NCBI GenBank assembly: GCA_963717455.1
Contig: OY970336.1
Location: forward strand, 1,736,001 to 1,800,000
From: Bog-473 sp963717455
Lineage (GTDB): Bacteria > Actinomycetota > Acidimicrobiia > Acidimicrobiales > RAAP-2
Length of the DNA stretch: 64,000 nucleotides
Direction: 5' to 3'
The notes beneath the pieces are model-generated. The model was not told where the DNA came from. It searched no databases and was given only the letters and a program-made list of their open reading frames with translations. The position numbers and the translations under genes are program-made. Positions within the stretch are counted from its first letter, which is position 1. Each line of letters begins with the position of its first letter. Positions 44,668-52,683 of this stretch are shown here, piece after piece.

Positions 44668-44688
44668 CGGACGGTGACGAACCGTCCG
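44668..44688. repeat. 8-bp inverted repeat at the end of the bio operon
   Basis: CGGACGGT at 44668-44675 and ACCGTCCG at 44681-44688 form a perfect 8-bp stem with a 5-base loop, 14 bp after the bioD stop. It lies over the GTG (44674) used as the start of the next gene. It could be a terminator for bioAFD without a T-run, or a structure controlling translation of the HNH gene. Confidence 0.45.
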
Positions 44689-46119
44689 CCGTCAGGAGCC
44701 AAGTGGGATCGGTCGCTGCGGCGCCGGCCGCCGTGCCGAAACTTCGGTGGCGACGCCCGTTCACAGGAGCTCGCAGAGCGGATCGTCGAGCGATCGGCAC
44801 AAATCTCGTCGCTGCATCGGGAGCAATTGGCCGACATTGCCGAGTTCGACCGATCGGAGGCGTGGCGCGGGGACGGTTCTGTCTCGATGGTGACATGGGT
44901 GACGGGACAGTGCGGGGTCAGCACGTCGACGGCTCGGCAATGGGTTCGATCCGCGGCCAATCTCGAGACCTTGCCCTGTCTGGCCGAGGGTCTGGCGTCG
45001 GGGCAGCTGTCGCTGGACCTGATCGAGCCCCTGGCGGAGGTGGCGTCGGCGGATACCGATGCTGCGCTGCGTGAGGCGTCGGCGCACTGGACCGTACGCC
45101 AAGCGCGGGAACTCGTCGCGTGGCACCGGGCGCAGAGAGAGGCGGCAGCCATGGAGGAGGGGGCTGATGGGGCCAAGGTGACGTGCGATGCGGAGCGCGG
45201 CGCCGAGCGCTCGGGGCTGGAGGGGGACTCAGTTGCTGGCTCGGCCGTCCGGGAGTTCGAGCGCCGCACGTTGCGTTTCAACGACACGCGGCGGACCGTG
45301 TGGATCGCCTTCACGACGGACGACTACGCCACCGCGAAGTCGGCGCTCGTGACGAGAGTCGCTGCAGACAAGCGGGGGACGACGTCGGCGATGCCCGATT
45401 CCCGGGATGAACCGGATTCTTACGAACTGGACCCCCTCGGTTACGTGCCCTATGACCAGCGCCTCTACGACACGATGATGCGGCTGTTCCGGGCAAGGGG
45501 TGCACCGCTGTCGGGAAGCCGTCCACCGGTGCGGCCCCGGGTCGTCGTGCACGCACCGCTCGAGCTGCTCCTGGGCTGTTCTGCCTCTGCCTCTGCCTCT
45601 GCCACCTCTGCCTGTGATTCTGATTCTGTTTCGGGCGCGGGATCGAGAGCGGGCGCGGGCACGCAGGTGGCGGAGGTCGAGGGCGTCGGCCCGATCCCGG
45701 CCGAGGTGGCGCGGCGCTTGGCATGCGACGCCCGCGTCGTCCTCTCCGTGGAGGCCAGGGAGGGGTCCATCCTCGACCAGGGTCGGGCTCGGCGCGATCC
45801 AACGGTCGCTCAGCGGATCGAGATCGCTCGGCGGGACAAGGGGTGCCGCTTCCCGGGATGCACCTTCACCGAATTCACCGATGTCCACCACGTGCGTCAC
45901 TGGATCCGTGGTGGGGCGACGAACCTCGACAATCTGGTGACGCTGTGCGACCGGCATCACAGGGCCGTCCACGAGCTGGGGTGGGTGATCAGGGGGGACG
46001 CCAACGGGGTGTTGTCCTTTACCAGTCCGCACGGGCGAGTCATGAAGTCGGTGCCGTCACCGACATGGCCCAAGTCATCGCCGGCCCGTGCGGCTCGAGA
46101 TGGGCCACTGAAACGGTGA
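44674..46119 (+). CDS. DUF222 / HNH endonuclease domain protein (13E12-type)
   Basis: The 481-aa protein has an N-terminal DUF222 region (residues ~40-300; REQLADIAEFDRSEAWRGDG, QWVRSAANLETLPCLAEGL) and a C-terminal HNH nuclease domain: CRFPGCTFTEFTDVHHVRHW, then ATNLDNLVTLCDRHHRAVHE, with Cys/His zinc ligands and catalytic His. Such proteins are widespread in actinobacteria and often duplicated; no substrate is known. A Ser/Ala repeat (SASASASATSA) lies in the middle. GTG 44674 sits inside a hairpin, so a later start is possible. Confidence 0.8.
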   Translation: MTNRPPSGAKWDRSLRRRPPCRNFGGDARSQELAERIVERSAQISSLHREQLADIAEFDRSEAWRGDGSVSMVTWVTGQCGVSTSTARQWVRSAANLETLPCLAEGLASGQLSLDLIEPLAEVASADTDAALREASAHWTVRQARELVAWHRAQREAAAMEEGADGAKVTCDAERGAERSGLEGDSVAGSAVREFERRTLRFNDTRRTVWIAFTTDDYATAKSALVTRVAADKRGTTSAMPDSRDEPDSYELDPLGYVPYDQRLYDTMMRLFRARGAPLSGSRPPVRPRVVVHAPLELLLGCSASASASATSACDSDSVSGAGSRAGAGTQVAEVEGVGPIPAEVARRLACDARVVLSVEAREGSILDQGRARRDPTVAQRIEIARRDKGCRFPGCTFTEFTDVHHVRHWIRGGATNLDNLVTLCDRHHRAVHELGWVIRGDANGVLSFTSPHGRVMKSVPSPTWPKSSPARAARDGPLKR

Positions 46120-46162
46120 TCGAAGGTGGAGGTTCAGGTCGGAGCCGGCAAACTGTCGTCTG

Positions 46163-47161
46163 CTACGTCGTCGCGCCGATCGCGCCGATCGCGTGGGTCA
46201 CGTCGTGCAACAGTGGCTGATGGCGGAGGTAGCGGTCGAGGTTCTCGGCGAACAGATCGGCCTGGCGGCTCAGTCGACCGATGCCGCCCGCCGCATTGTG
46301 GGGTGTGACGCGCACAGATCGATGTGACCAGAAGGGATGGTCCGCCGGGAGTGGCTCCTCCCGAAAGACGTCAAGGATCGCCGCATAAAGGTGACCCGAA
46401 TCGAGCGACTCGAGCAGAGCCTGTTCGTCGACCAAGACACCCCGGGCCACGTTGACGAGGAGGCTGTTCGGTCGCATCTGGGCGAGGAATCGGGCGTCAA
46501 CGAGGTTCGTGGTCTCCGGGGTGGCCGGGGCCGCGAGGACGACGACGTCGGCGAGCCCGAGTACCGAGTGGAGGTCGTCCGGTGTCACGGTGCGATCGGC
46601 CGGATCGGTCGGCGAGGGGTGTCGTCGGCATCCAATCACGTGCGCACCGAACGCTCGCGCTCGCAGCGCAACGGCGGTGCCAATCCCACCAAGCCCGACG
46701 ATCACCCAGGTCGTCCCCGACACTTCGCGCCAGTCGTGGATCCGCCAATTCCGCGACTGAGCCAGGTCTCGCCACGTCGAAGCCTCCTGGAACTCATCGA
46801 GGACTGCGCGCATGACGAATTCGGCGATTGGGAGGCTGTTCACATGTGCATTGGTGATCCGTACCCCGCGGTCCGCCAGCGACTTGAAGACTTCGTCGTC
46901 GTAACCCGCAGCGGGGGACTGAAACCATCGGAGTCCCGGGCTCTTCAGCATGACCGAGAAGAAACGACGTAGCGGTGCGCCTTCTCGGAACAAATCCGAC
47001 GTCCCCCAGGCGATCTCCGGATCCACTACATCCGGAGCGACCACCGCGCCCAAGGAGTCCTTGATGCTCCCGTCGTCGTCCAGGATGAGCCACTCGACCT
47101 CGTCCCTCTGGAGCCGTGAGCCGTAGGTGTCATGTGCCACTGCGGTCAGGAGGCATCGCAC
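46163..47161 (-). CDS. D-isomer-specific 2-hydroxyacid dehydrogenase
   Basis: The ~332-aa enzyme reduces 2-oxoacids to D-2-hydroxyacids or the reverse with NAD(P). The Rossmann motif is TTWVIVGLGGIGTAVALRAR (GxGxxG, about 150), the catalytic Arg is in LLVNVARGVLVDEQALLESL, the Glu in DVFREEPLPADHPFW and the His in VRVTPHNAAGG. NSLPIAEFVMRAVL precedes the Rossmann fold. A family member with unknown substrate; glyoxylate/hydroxypyruvate reductases and phosphoglycerate dehydrogenase-like enzymes are the nearest guesses. The gene converges on the HNH gene. Confidence 0.88.
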   Translation of the reverse strand: MRCLLTAVAHDTYGSRLQRDEVEWLILDDDGSIKDSLGAVVAPDVVDPEIAWGTSDLFREGAPLRRFFSVMLKSPGLRWFQSPAAGYDDEVFKSLADRGVRITNAHVNSLPIAEFVMRAVLDEFQEASTWRDLAQSRNWRIHDWREVSGTTWVIVGLGGIGTAVALRARAFGAHVIGCRRHPSPTDPADRTVTPDDLHSVLGLADVVVLAAPATPETTNLVDARFLAQMRPNSLLVNVARGVLVDEQALLESLDSGHLYAAILDVFREEPLPADHPFWSHRSVRVTPHNAAGGIGRLSRQADLFAENLDRYLRHQPLLHDVTHAIGAIGATT

Positions 47162-47172
47162 GCCGCTGAAAC

Positions 47173-48123
47173 CTACTGTCCGTCCTCACGGGTCTCCCAC
47201 TGCGGCACGGCGGGCTCAGCGTTCTGGCGCTTCCACAGTGATGCATTGGCGGCGATGGCGGCTGTGAGCAACCGACCGGCGAAATACGTCCAGAGGAGCA
47301 GTGCCAGGGCGATCCCGATTGCGCCGTAGAGGGAGGACTTCCTCGACACCACATGCGCGACGTACGTGATCGTTAGCAGGTGAAGCACTCCCACACCCAG
47401 TCCGACGATGAGTGCACCCGGCAACAGAGCCGACCATTGGCAGTCCTCACGCGGCAGCCACCACGATGCGAGCAACCAGGCGGTGCCCGACGTGACGATC
47501 GTGAGAAGGACGGCGACGAGCCGCAACCCGATTGATTGCGATCCCAGCCAGGCTGCGAGATCAACCACTCCGAAGAGCACGGTCACGGCGCCGACGAGGA
47601 TCAGCGGTGCCCAGGGCGTGGGATTCCCCGAGGGTGTGACCCCCCAGATGAGTCGGTGCACGATCCAGAGCACGCGGACGAGGGAGCGGGCGGTGAAAGC
47701 CAACGCGATGCCTCCGAGCAACAGCGCGAAGAGGCGGTTGGCGAGGGAGAGGCTGCTTGTGCTGGCGACGGCGCTCGCCAGCAGACCACCGATCCCGGAC
47801 GCTCGCGCCGCATCCTTGGGGTCCTGGCCCGCGGCAGTCGACGACAGCCCGAAGCCCGTGACCATCACGAAGGCGTAGGGCACGAGGAACATGAAGAGCC
47901 GGAAGGCCACCGCCGCGGCCAGCACGCCGCCTCCGGTCTGGGCATCGCGTTCGACCGCCTGCAGCGCGCTGTCTATCGACGCTGAGTCGGCCCGTCTGGC
48001 CTCGATGTCTGCCCGAGTGCGTTGCGCCCTCCTCTGCAAGCGCTCCCAGCGGGAGCCGTCTGCGTTCGCGTCCGCCGTCTTCGGGGCAACTGGGTCGTCC
48101 TCCGACTCGGTCTCTGCGGCCAT
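47173..48123 (-). CDS. YihY/BrkB-type inner membrane protein
   Basis: The 316-aa protein has a short cytoplasmic N-terminus and about six membrane segments: GGGVLAAAVAFRLFMFLVPY, LFALLLGGIALAFTARSLV, LILVGAVTVLFGVVDLAAWL, LLTIVTSGTAWLLASWWL, ALIVGLGVGVLHLLTITYVA and LALLLWTYFAGRLLTAAIAA. The AVAFRLFMFLVPYAF pattern is the YihY/BrkB signature. These proteins are predicted transporters or cell-envelope proteins; the ribonuclease label used for some is not supported. It is 11 bp from the next gene on the same strand. Confidence 0.87.
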   Translation of the reverse strand: MAAETESEDDPVAPKTADANADGSRWERLQRRAQRTRADIEARRADSASIDSALQAVERDAQTGGGVLAAAVAFRLFMFLVPYAFVMVTGFGLSSTAAGQDPKDAARASGIGGLLASAVASTSSLSLANRLFALLLGGIALAFTARSLVRVLWIVHRLIWGVTPSGNPTPWAPLILVGAVTVLFGVVDLAAWLGSQSIGLRLVAVLLTIVTSGTAWLLASWWLPREDCQWSALLPGALIVGLGVGVLHLLTITYVAHVVSRKSSLYGAIGIALALLLWTYFAGRLLTAAIAANASLWKRQNAEPAVPQWETREDGQ

Positions 48124-48201
48124 GTCGCATTCTTGACCCGAACGGGGTGAGGACGGTGGACGGGCGCGGTTCTAGCGTCCCGGCAGGGCGCGGTTGTGGA
48201 G

Positions 48202-48417
48202 TCAGGCGGAGCGGAGCTCGGAATGATCCCGGCAGCGGGCCACCCAGCCCGTGGGAATCACTGTGACCGTCATGCGCCGGCCGCAGTGAGGGCAGAATCG
48301 GGGTGGGTCGAGCGCACGCCCGCACCCGGCGCAGTCGGCGAGCGGACGGCCGCACCCGGTGCAGTGACCGGAGTCAGGTCCGGAGTCGGGACCGGGTCCG
48401 GGGCGGGTCGGCGCCAC
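48202..48417 (-). CDS. bsaP: Biotin synthase auxiliary protein BsaP
   Basis: The 71-aa protein has clustered cysteines (CTGCGRPLADCAGCG) and the block ALDPPRFCPHCGRRMTVTVI, PTGWVARCRDHSELRS, which is the small conserved protein found next to bioB in actinobacteria. In mycobacteria it is needed for biotin synthase activity, probably by supporting its auxiliary [2Fe-2S] cluster. GTG 48417 is one base after the bioB stop, so both are expressed together. It is easy to miss because of its length. Confidence 0.85.
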   Translation of the reverse strand: MAPTRPGPGPDSGPDSGHCTGCGRPLADCAGCGRALDPPRFCPHCGRRMTVTVIPTGWVARCRDHSELRSA

Positions 48418-48418
48418 T

Positions 48419-49510
48419 TCAGAACGCGGCGGTGAGGGCGCCGATCGGCATGCGCAGGTCCTCGAGCATCTGGAGGTCCTCGTCGGCGGACCGGCCCAGC
48501 GTCGTGAGGTAGTTGCCGACGATGAGCGCGTTGATACCGGCCGTCATCCCGATGGCCTGCAGCTCGCGCAGGGTCACCTCGCGTCCACCGGCGTAGCGCA
48601 GGATGACCGACGGGAGCGCGAGACGGAACAGCGCGATCCAGCGGATGGCTTCCCAGGCGCCGAGGATCGGCCGGTCACCGAGGGGGGTGCCAGGCCGTGG
48701 ATTGAGGAAATTGAGCGGCACCTCGGTCGGATCGAGCTCCTGGAGCTGGGTGAGCAGCTCGACGCGCTGAGCGTCCGATTCGCCCACGTTGATCAGCGCG
48801 CCGCAGCACAGCTCCATCCCGTGCGCCTTCACCACCCTGCAGGTCTCCGCCCGCTCGTCCCAGCTGTGTGTCGACACGATCGAGGAGAAGTGCGAACGGG
48901 CCGTTTCCACGTTGTGGTTGTAGCGGTGCACGCCGCCCTCGGCGAGTCGGCGCGCCTGCTCCTCGGTGAGGATGCCGGCGCTCACGGCGACGTTGAGCCC
49001 AGTCTCTTCCCGGATCATGGGGACGAGGTCGAGGATGCGCTGGATGGTGCGCTCGTCGGGTCCGCGTACGGCGAGGACGATGCAGAACTCCGACGCGCCC
49101 AGGGCGGCGGTCTCGCGGGCGGCGGCGAGCACCTCGCTGGGGTCAAGGAAGGGCGTTGCCTTGACTGGCGTGTCGAAGCGGGAGGACTGCGAGCAGAAGT
49201 GGCAGTCCTCGGGACACCCCCCTGTCTTGGCCGACAGGATCCCCTCGATCTCCACCTCAGGCCCGCACCACGCGAGGCGCACCTGGTGGGCGAGCGAGGC
49301 CAGTGCCATCACGGCACCGTCGGGCAGGGCCGCCAGCGCCGTGAGCTCCCCGGCGGTGAGGAGGCGACGCTCGTCGAGGAGGGCGTGCTCTGCCGAGGAG
49401 ATGACGGCCCGCTCCGCCTCGCTCAGGGCGACTTGGGGCGAGGGCGGCGGCTCCGAAGGAGCGGTGGCGTTGCGTAGCGCGACGGGGATCGTGGTGGTCA
49501 CGGCGCCCAC
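48419..49510 (-). CDS. bioB: biotin synthase
   Basis: The ~363-aa radical SAM enzyme inserts sulfur into dethiobiotin. The [4Fe-4S] motif is CPEDCHFC (Cys 99, 103 and 106), with AKTGGCPEDCHFCSQSSRFD around it. The family signature continues with YNHNVETARSHFSSIVSTHS, CCGALINVGESDAQRVELLT, VPLNFLNPRPGTPLGDRPIL and LRELQAIGMTAGINALIVGN. A ~45-residue N-terminal extension is present compared with E. coli BioB. The GTG at 49510 is used; a second GTG nine bases in is possible. It is followed by BsaP. bioAFD lies ~4 kb away on the opposite strand. Confidence 0.93.
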   Translation of the reverse strand: MGAVTTTIPVALRNATAPSEPPPSPQVALSEAERAVISSAEHALLDERRLLTAGELTALAALPDGAVMALASLAHQVRLAWCGPEVEIEGILSAKTGGCPEDCHFCSQSSRFDTPVKATPFLDPSEVLAAARETAALGASEFCIVLAVRGPDERTIQRILDLVPMIREETGLNVAVSAGILTEEQARRLAEGGVHRYNHNVETARSHFSSIVSTHSWDERAETCRVVKAHGMELCCGALINVGESDAQRVELLTQLQELDPTEVPLNFLNPRPGTPLGDRPILGAWEAIRWIALFRLALPSVILRYAGGREVTLRELQAIGMTAGINALIVGNYLTTLGRSADEDLQMLEDLRMPIGALTAAF

Positions 49511-49566
49511 GGTAGTGGCAGGGTGGGGGACCCCGGTAGCTGACCGGGGGGCAGGGAGGAGCGGTG

Positions 49567-50868
49567 ATGGCCTGGGATTTCTCGACCGAACCGGAGTTCG
49601 AGGAGAAGCTGGAGTGGATGCGCGGCTTTGTGCGGGCGGAGATCTTGCCGCTCGAGACGCTCGACCTCACCTACGACCAGATGCTGCAGGTGATCCGGCC
49701 CATGCAGCAGCGGGTCAAGGAGGCCGAGTTGTGGGCGGCGCACCTGCCGCCGGCGTTGGGTGGGATGGGCTTCGGGCAGGTGAAGCTGGGGCTGATGCAC
49801 GAGATCCTCGGGCAGTCGCCGCTGGCGCCCGTGGTGTTCGGCAACAACGCACCGGACTCAGGGAATGCAGAACTGCTGGCGGTGGGTATCGAGGAGACGG
49901 GGGATGAGGCGCAGCGGGAGCGCTGGCTGCAGCCGTTGCTGGACGGGGAGCTGCGATCGGCCTTCTCCATGACGGAGCCCAACACCGCTGGATCTGATCC
50001 GACGCTGTTGACGACGTCCGCCGTACGGGACGGCGACGAGTGGGTGATCAACGGCCACAAGTGGTTCACATCCAACGGATCCGTGGCGGACTTCCTGATC
50101 GTGATGGCCGTGACCAATCGAGACGTCCATCCGTACCAGGGGTCGTCGATGATCATCGTGCCGGTGGACACGCCTGGGGTGGACATCGTGCGGGACGTGT
50201 CGACGATGGAGGACCCGCATACGCCGTACGGGCGCTTCGGGAACCATGCGGAGATCATCTACCGGGACGTTCGGGTGCCGGCAGGGAACATCATCGGCCG
50301 GCAGGGCTCGGGCTTCGCGCTGGCGCAGCACCGGCTGGGCCCCGGTCGCATCCACCACTGCATGCGCTGGCTGGGGCAGTCCCGGCGTGCCTTCGACATG
50401 CTGTGCGAGCGGGCGGTGTCCCGCTACGCGCACGGATCCATGCTGGCGGAGAAGCAAACCATCCAGAATTGGGTGGCGGACTGCATGGCCGAGATGCAAG
50501 CGGCCCGGCTCATGACGTTGCAGGCCGCCTGGAAGATGGATCAAGAGGGGGCGGCGGCGGCCAGAGTCGAAATCGCCATGATCAAGTACTTCGGCGCGAA
50601 GGTGCTCTACGACGTCATAGACCGCGCCATCCAGGTGCACGGGTCGCTTGGATACTCCTCGGACCTGCCGCTGGAGTCGATGTACCGGGCCGCCCGGGCG
50701 GCCAGGATCTACGACGGGCCTGACGAGGTGCACCGACAGACGGTCGCCCGGCGCGTGCTCAAGGGGTACGTGGCGCACGAGGTGCCGTCCGAGCACATCC
50801 CGACGCGACGGGAGGACGCGGAGCGGCGCTTTGCCGACCTCCTCGACGCGCTGACCGTCGACGCATAG
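49567..50868 (+). CDS. acyl-CoA dehydrogenase (ACAD10/11-like)
   Basis: The ~433-aa protein begins MAWDFSTEPEFEEKLEWMRG and carries FSMTEPNTAGSDPTLLTTSA, WVINGHKWFTSNGSVADFLI, DSTMEDPHTPYGRFGNHA-like sequence, HRLGPGRIHHCMRWLGQSRR and IQVHGSLGYSSDLPLESMYR, ending RIYDGPDEVHRQTVARRVLK. The RIYDGPDEVHR block is the ACAD10/11 and long-chain FadE pattern. It probably oxidises a medium- or long-chain acyl-CoA. It diverges from bioB with a 56-bp gap and a GGGAGGAG ribosome site before ATG 49567. Confidence 0.88.
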   Translation: MAWDFSTEPEFEEKLEWMRGFVRAEILPLETLDLTYDQMLQVIRPMQQRVKEAELWAAHLPPALGGMGFGQVKLGLMHEILGQSPLAPVVFGNNAPDSGNAELLAVGIEETGDEAQRERWLQPLLDGELRSAFSMTEPNTAGSDPTLLTTSAVRDGDEWVINGHKWFTSNGSVADFLIVMAVTNRDVHPYQGSSMIIVPVDTPGVDIVRDVSTMEDPHTPYGRFGNHAEIIYRDVRVPAGNIIGRQGSGFALAQHRLGPGRIHHCMRWLGQSRRAFDMLCERAVSRYAHGSMLAEKQTIQNWVADCMAEMQAARLMTLQAAWKMDQEGAAAARVEIAMIKYFGAKVLYDVIDRAIQVHGSLGYSSDLPLESMYRAARAARIYDGPDEVHRQTVARRVLKGYVAHEVPSEHIPTRREDAERRFADLLDALTVDA

Positions 50869-50896
50869 AGAGGCGACGGAGCCGCCGCCGTCCGGC

Positions 50897-51268
50897 TTAT
50901 TCCGGCGTGTGGCAGACCGCCTCGACGTTGTTCCCGTCCGGATCGCGGACGAACGCGCCGTAGTAGTTGGGGTGGTACTCGGGCCAGAGGCGGGGCTCGT
51001 GGAGGACCTCGGCGCCTGACTCGACGGCGGCATCGAAAAAGGCGCGGACGCCGCCCCGGTCGGCCGCGCTGAAGGCGATGTGCGACTCCCGGAACCCGGC
51101 GCCCGTCTCTTGTGCCCCAATCCAGAACGTCGGCATCGGCGGGATGCCGTAGCCGATCGCACCGCCGAAGTCCATGACGCGCACCCCGCCCAAGGGTTCG
51201 AGCACGGTGTCGTAGAACGATGCGCTCTTCGCGATGTCGGCACACTGTATGGAGATGTGATCGAGCAT
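50897..51268 (-). CDS. VOC-family (glyoxalase-fold) protein
   Basis: The ~123-aa protein has the glyoxalase/dioxygenase fold: MLDHISIQCADIAKSASFYD at the start, FWIGAQETGAGFRESHIAFS with one metal His, and YYGAFVRDPDGNNVEAVCHT with the terminal Glu motif. The HIS and HIAF histidines and the Glu in VEAVC form the metal site. Substrate is unknown. The gene is antisense to the acyl-CoA dehydrogenase end, with 28 bp between them. Confidence 0.85.
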   Translation of the reverse strand: MLDHISIQCADIAKSASFYDTVLEPLGGVRVMDFGGAIGYGIPPMPTFWIGAQETGAGFRESHIAFSAADRGGVRAFFDAAVESGAEVLHEPRLWPEYHPNYYGAFVRDPDGNNVEAVCHTPE

Positions 51269-51313
51269 GCGCAGAGTCTGCCACCGGGCGGGCCCGCGTC
51301 CTAACCTGCGCAT

Positions 51314-51970
51314 ATGGTCCTCGCGACGACCGACTGGGCGACGATCGCCACCTTCGCCACGGCCATCGGGACGCTGGTCCTCGCGGTCGCCACCTTCGCC
51401 GCCGTGCGCTCGGCCAACCGGTCGGCCCGGATTGCCGAGGCCTCGTATCTCGTGAACCTGCGGCCCGTCCTGGTCACCTCCCGTCTCCAGGATCCCGTGC
51501 AGAAGATGCGCTGGGTCGACGACCGCTGGACGGCCGTCGAGGGCGCCCAATCCAGCGTCGAGCTGGTCGACGGGCGCATCTACCTCGCCCTCTCGCTGCG
51601 CAACGTGGGCTCGGGGCTGGCCGTCATCTTCGGTTGGAGCGTGATCATGGGGTCGGCGACGCCCGACATCACGCACACCGAGCCCGAGCGGTTCCGTATG
51701 CAGACCCGAGACCTGTACACCGCGCCGGGAGACATCGGCTTCTGGCAGGGGGCGATCCGCGAGGCGGACGATCCCGACTACCCGGGTCTGAGCCGCGCCA
51801 TCCGGGACTGCGCGCCCTTCACGATCGAGCTCCTCTACGGGGACCACGAGGGCGGGCAACGCACCATCAGCCGGTTCGGCCTGGTCCCGCATCGCAACGC
51901 CGAGGGTGAGACGAAGTGGTTCCCCTCGGTGTCACGTCACTGGTATCTCGATCGTCCGGATCCCCGTTAG
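51314..51970 (+). CDS. hypothetical protein with an N-terminal membrane segment
   Basis: The ~218-aa protein begins MVLATTDWATIATFATAIGT LVLAVATFAAVRSANRSARI, a single membrane helix followed by a basic stretch, then a soluble domain (NLRPVLVTSRLQDPVQKMRW, GRIYLALSLRNVGSGLAVIF, SRHWYLDRPD). The pattern with ARIAE after the helix is common in small uncharacterised actinobacterial proteins; I do not recognise a domain. It is a stand-alone gene between the VOC gene and the TetR gene. Confidence 0.6.
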   Translation: MVLATTDWATIATFATAIGTLVLAVATFAAVRSANRSARIAEASYLVNLRPVLVTSRLQDPVQKMRWVDDRWTAVEGAQSSVELVDGRIYLALSLRNVGSGLAVIFGWSVIMGSATPDITHTEPERFRMQTRDLYTAPGDIGFWQGAIREADDPDYPGLSRAIRDCAPFTIELLYGDHEGGQRTISRFGLVPHRNAEGETKWFPSVSRHWYLDRPDPR

Positions 51971-52001
51971 TCGGGAGCCCGCCGGTACGACGTGGCCCGG
52001 G

Positions 52002-52589
52002 TCAGGGGCGGAGGCCCCGCAGGAGAGAAGCGCAGACCCGGTCGAACCCTGCGTCCTGGTCCTCGACGAAGCCGATGCCCAGGAGCTCGAGCGAGACCCA
52101 TCCGTGGATGCAGGCCCAGATCACATGTGCGGTCTCGGTGGGGGAGGCGTCGGCGATGACACCGGCGGCCATGGCCCGCTGGACGGCCGCCACGAAGCTG
52201 TCGAACGCCCGGGCGGCGAACTCAAGGGCGTGATCGCTCGGCTTGAATCCAGGGACCGCCCGCAGGAACATGACCTGGTACACCATCGGGTGGGCCAGAG
52301 CGAGGGCGCGGTAGCGGCGGCCACCTTCGCGGAGCGCCTCGTAGGGATCTGGGTTGTCGGTGATCGCCGACAGGGAGTCGCGCAACCGCTCGAAGCCGTC
52401 GATGAAGAGCGCCTCGACGATCCCGAACTTGGAGTTGAAGTGGTTGTAGACGCCCATCGGGGCGACGTCGGCGGCGGCGGCGATCCGGCGCACCGAGAGG
52501 CCGTCAGGACCCTCCGTCTCCAGGATCTCGGCGGCGGATGCGAGGAGCGCAGCCTCCATCCCGGCGCTGGGTGTCCTGGTCCTGCGCAT
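52002..52589 (-). CDS. TetR-family transcriptional regulator
   Basis: The ~195-aa protein has an N-terminal TetR helix-turn-helix (EALLASAAEILETEGPDGLS-like AALLASAAEILETEGPDGLS, IAAAADVAPMGVYNHFNSKF, then EALFIDGFERL) and an all-helical ligand domain. It diverges from an MFS exporter gene, with an inverted-repeat operator between them, the standard TetR/efflux arrangement. ATG 52589 was taken because GGAAG precedes it at about 10 bases; a GTG at 52598 is the longer alternative. Confidence 0.88.
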   Translation of the reverse strand: MRRTRTPSAGMEAALLASAAEILETEGPDGLSVRRIAAAADVAPMGVYNHFNSKFGIVEALFIDGFERLRDSLSAITDNPDPYEALREGGRRYRALALAHPMVYQVMFLRAVPGFKPSDHALEFAARAFDSFVAAVQRAMAAGVIADASPTETAHVIWACIHGWVSLELLGIGFVEDQDAGFDRVCASLLRGLRP

Positions 52590-52622
52590 TTTCGTCACTT
52601 CCGTAGCGTACTGAAGGACATC

Positions 52623-52640
52623 GTGCTATAACAATAGCAC
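52623..52640. promoter_or_regulatory. Inverted-repeat operator for the TetR/MFS pair
   Basis: GTGCTAT and ATAGCAC are perfect 7-bp arms around a 4-base spacer, between the divergent TetR and MFS starts. A second related half-site (GTTCTATTA) follows 4 bases later. A TetR dimer is expected to bind here and repress both genes. Confidence 0.7.
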
Positions 52641-52683
52641 AGCGTTCTATTACTCCCAGATGCCCCATCCGGAAGGAGCCGTG

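Noticed and set aside
46163..48123. A genomic island between bioAFD and bioB
   Set aside because: The three intervening genes have the same GC style as their neighbours and no mobility genes or attachment repeats were seen.
52002..52589. The TetR gene as the KstR regulator of the steroid genes
   Set aside because: It faces an MFS exporter with its own different operator, and its recognition helix is not obviously like KstR. No KstR-like box lies near it.
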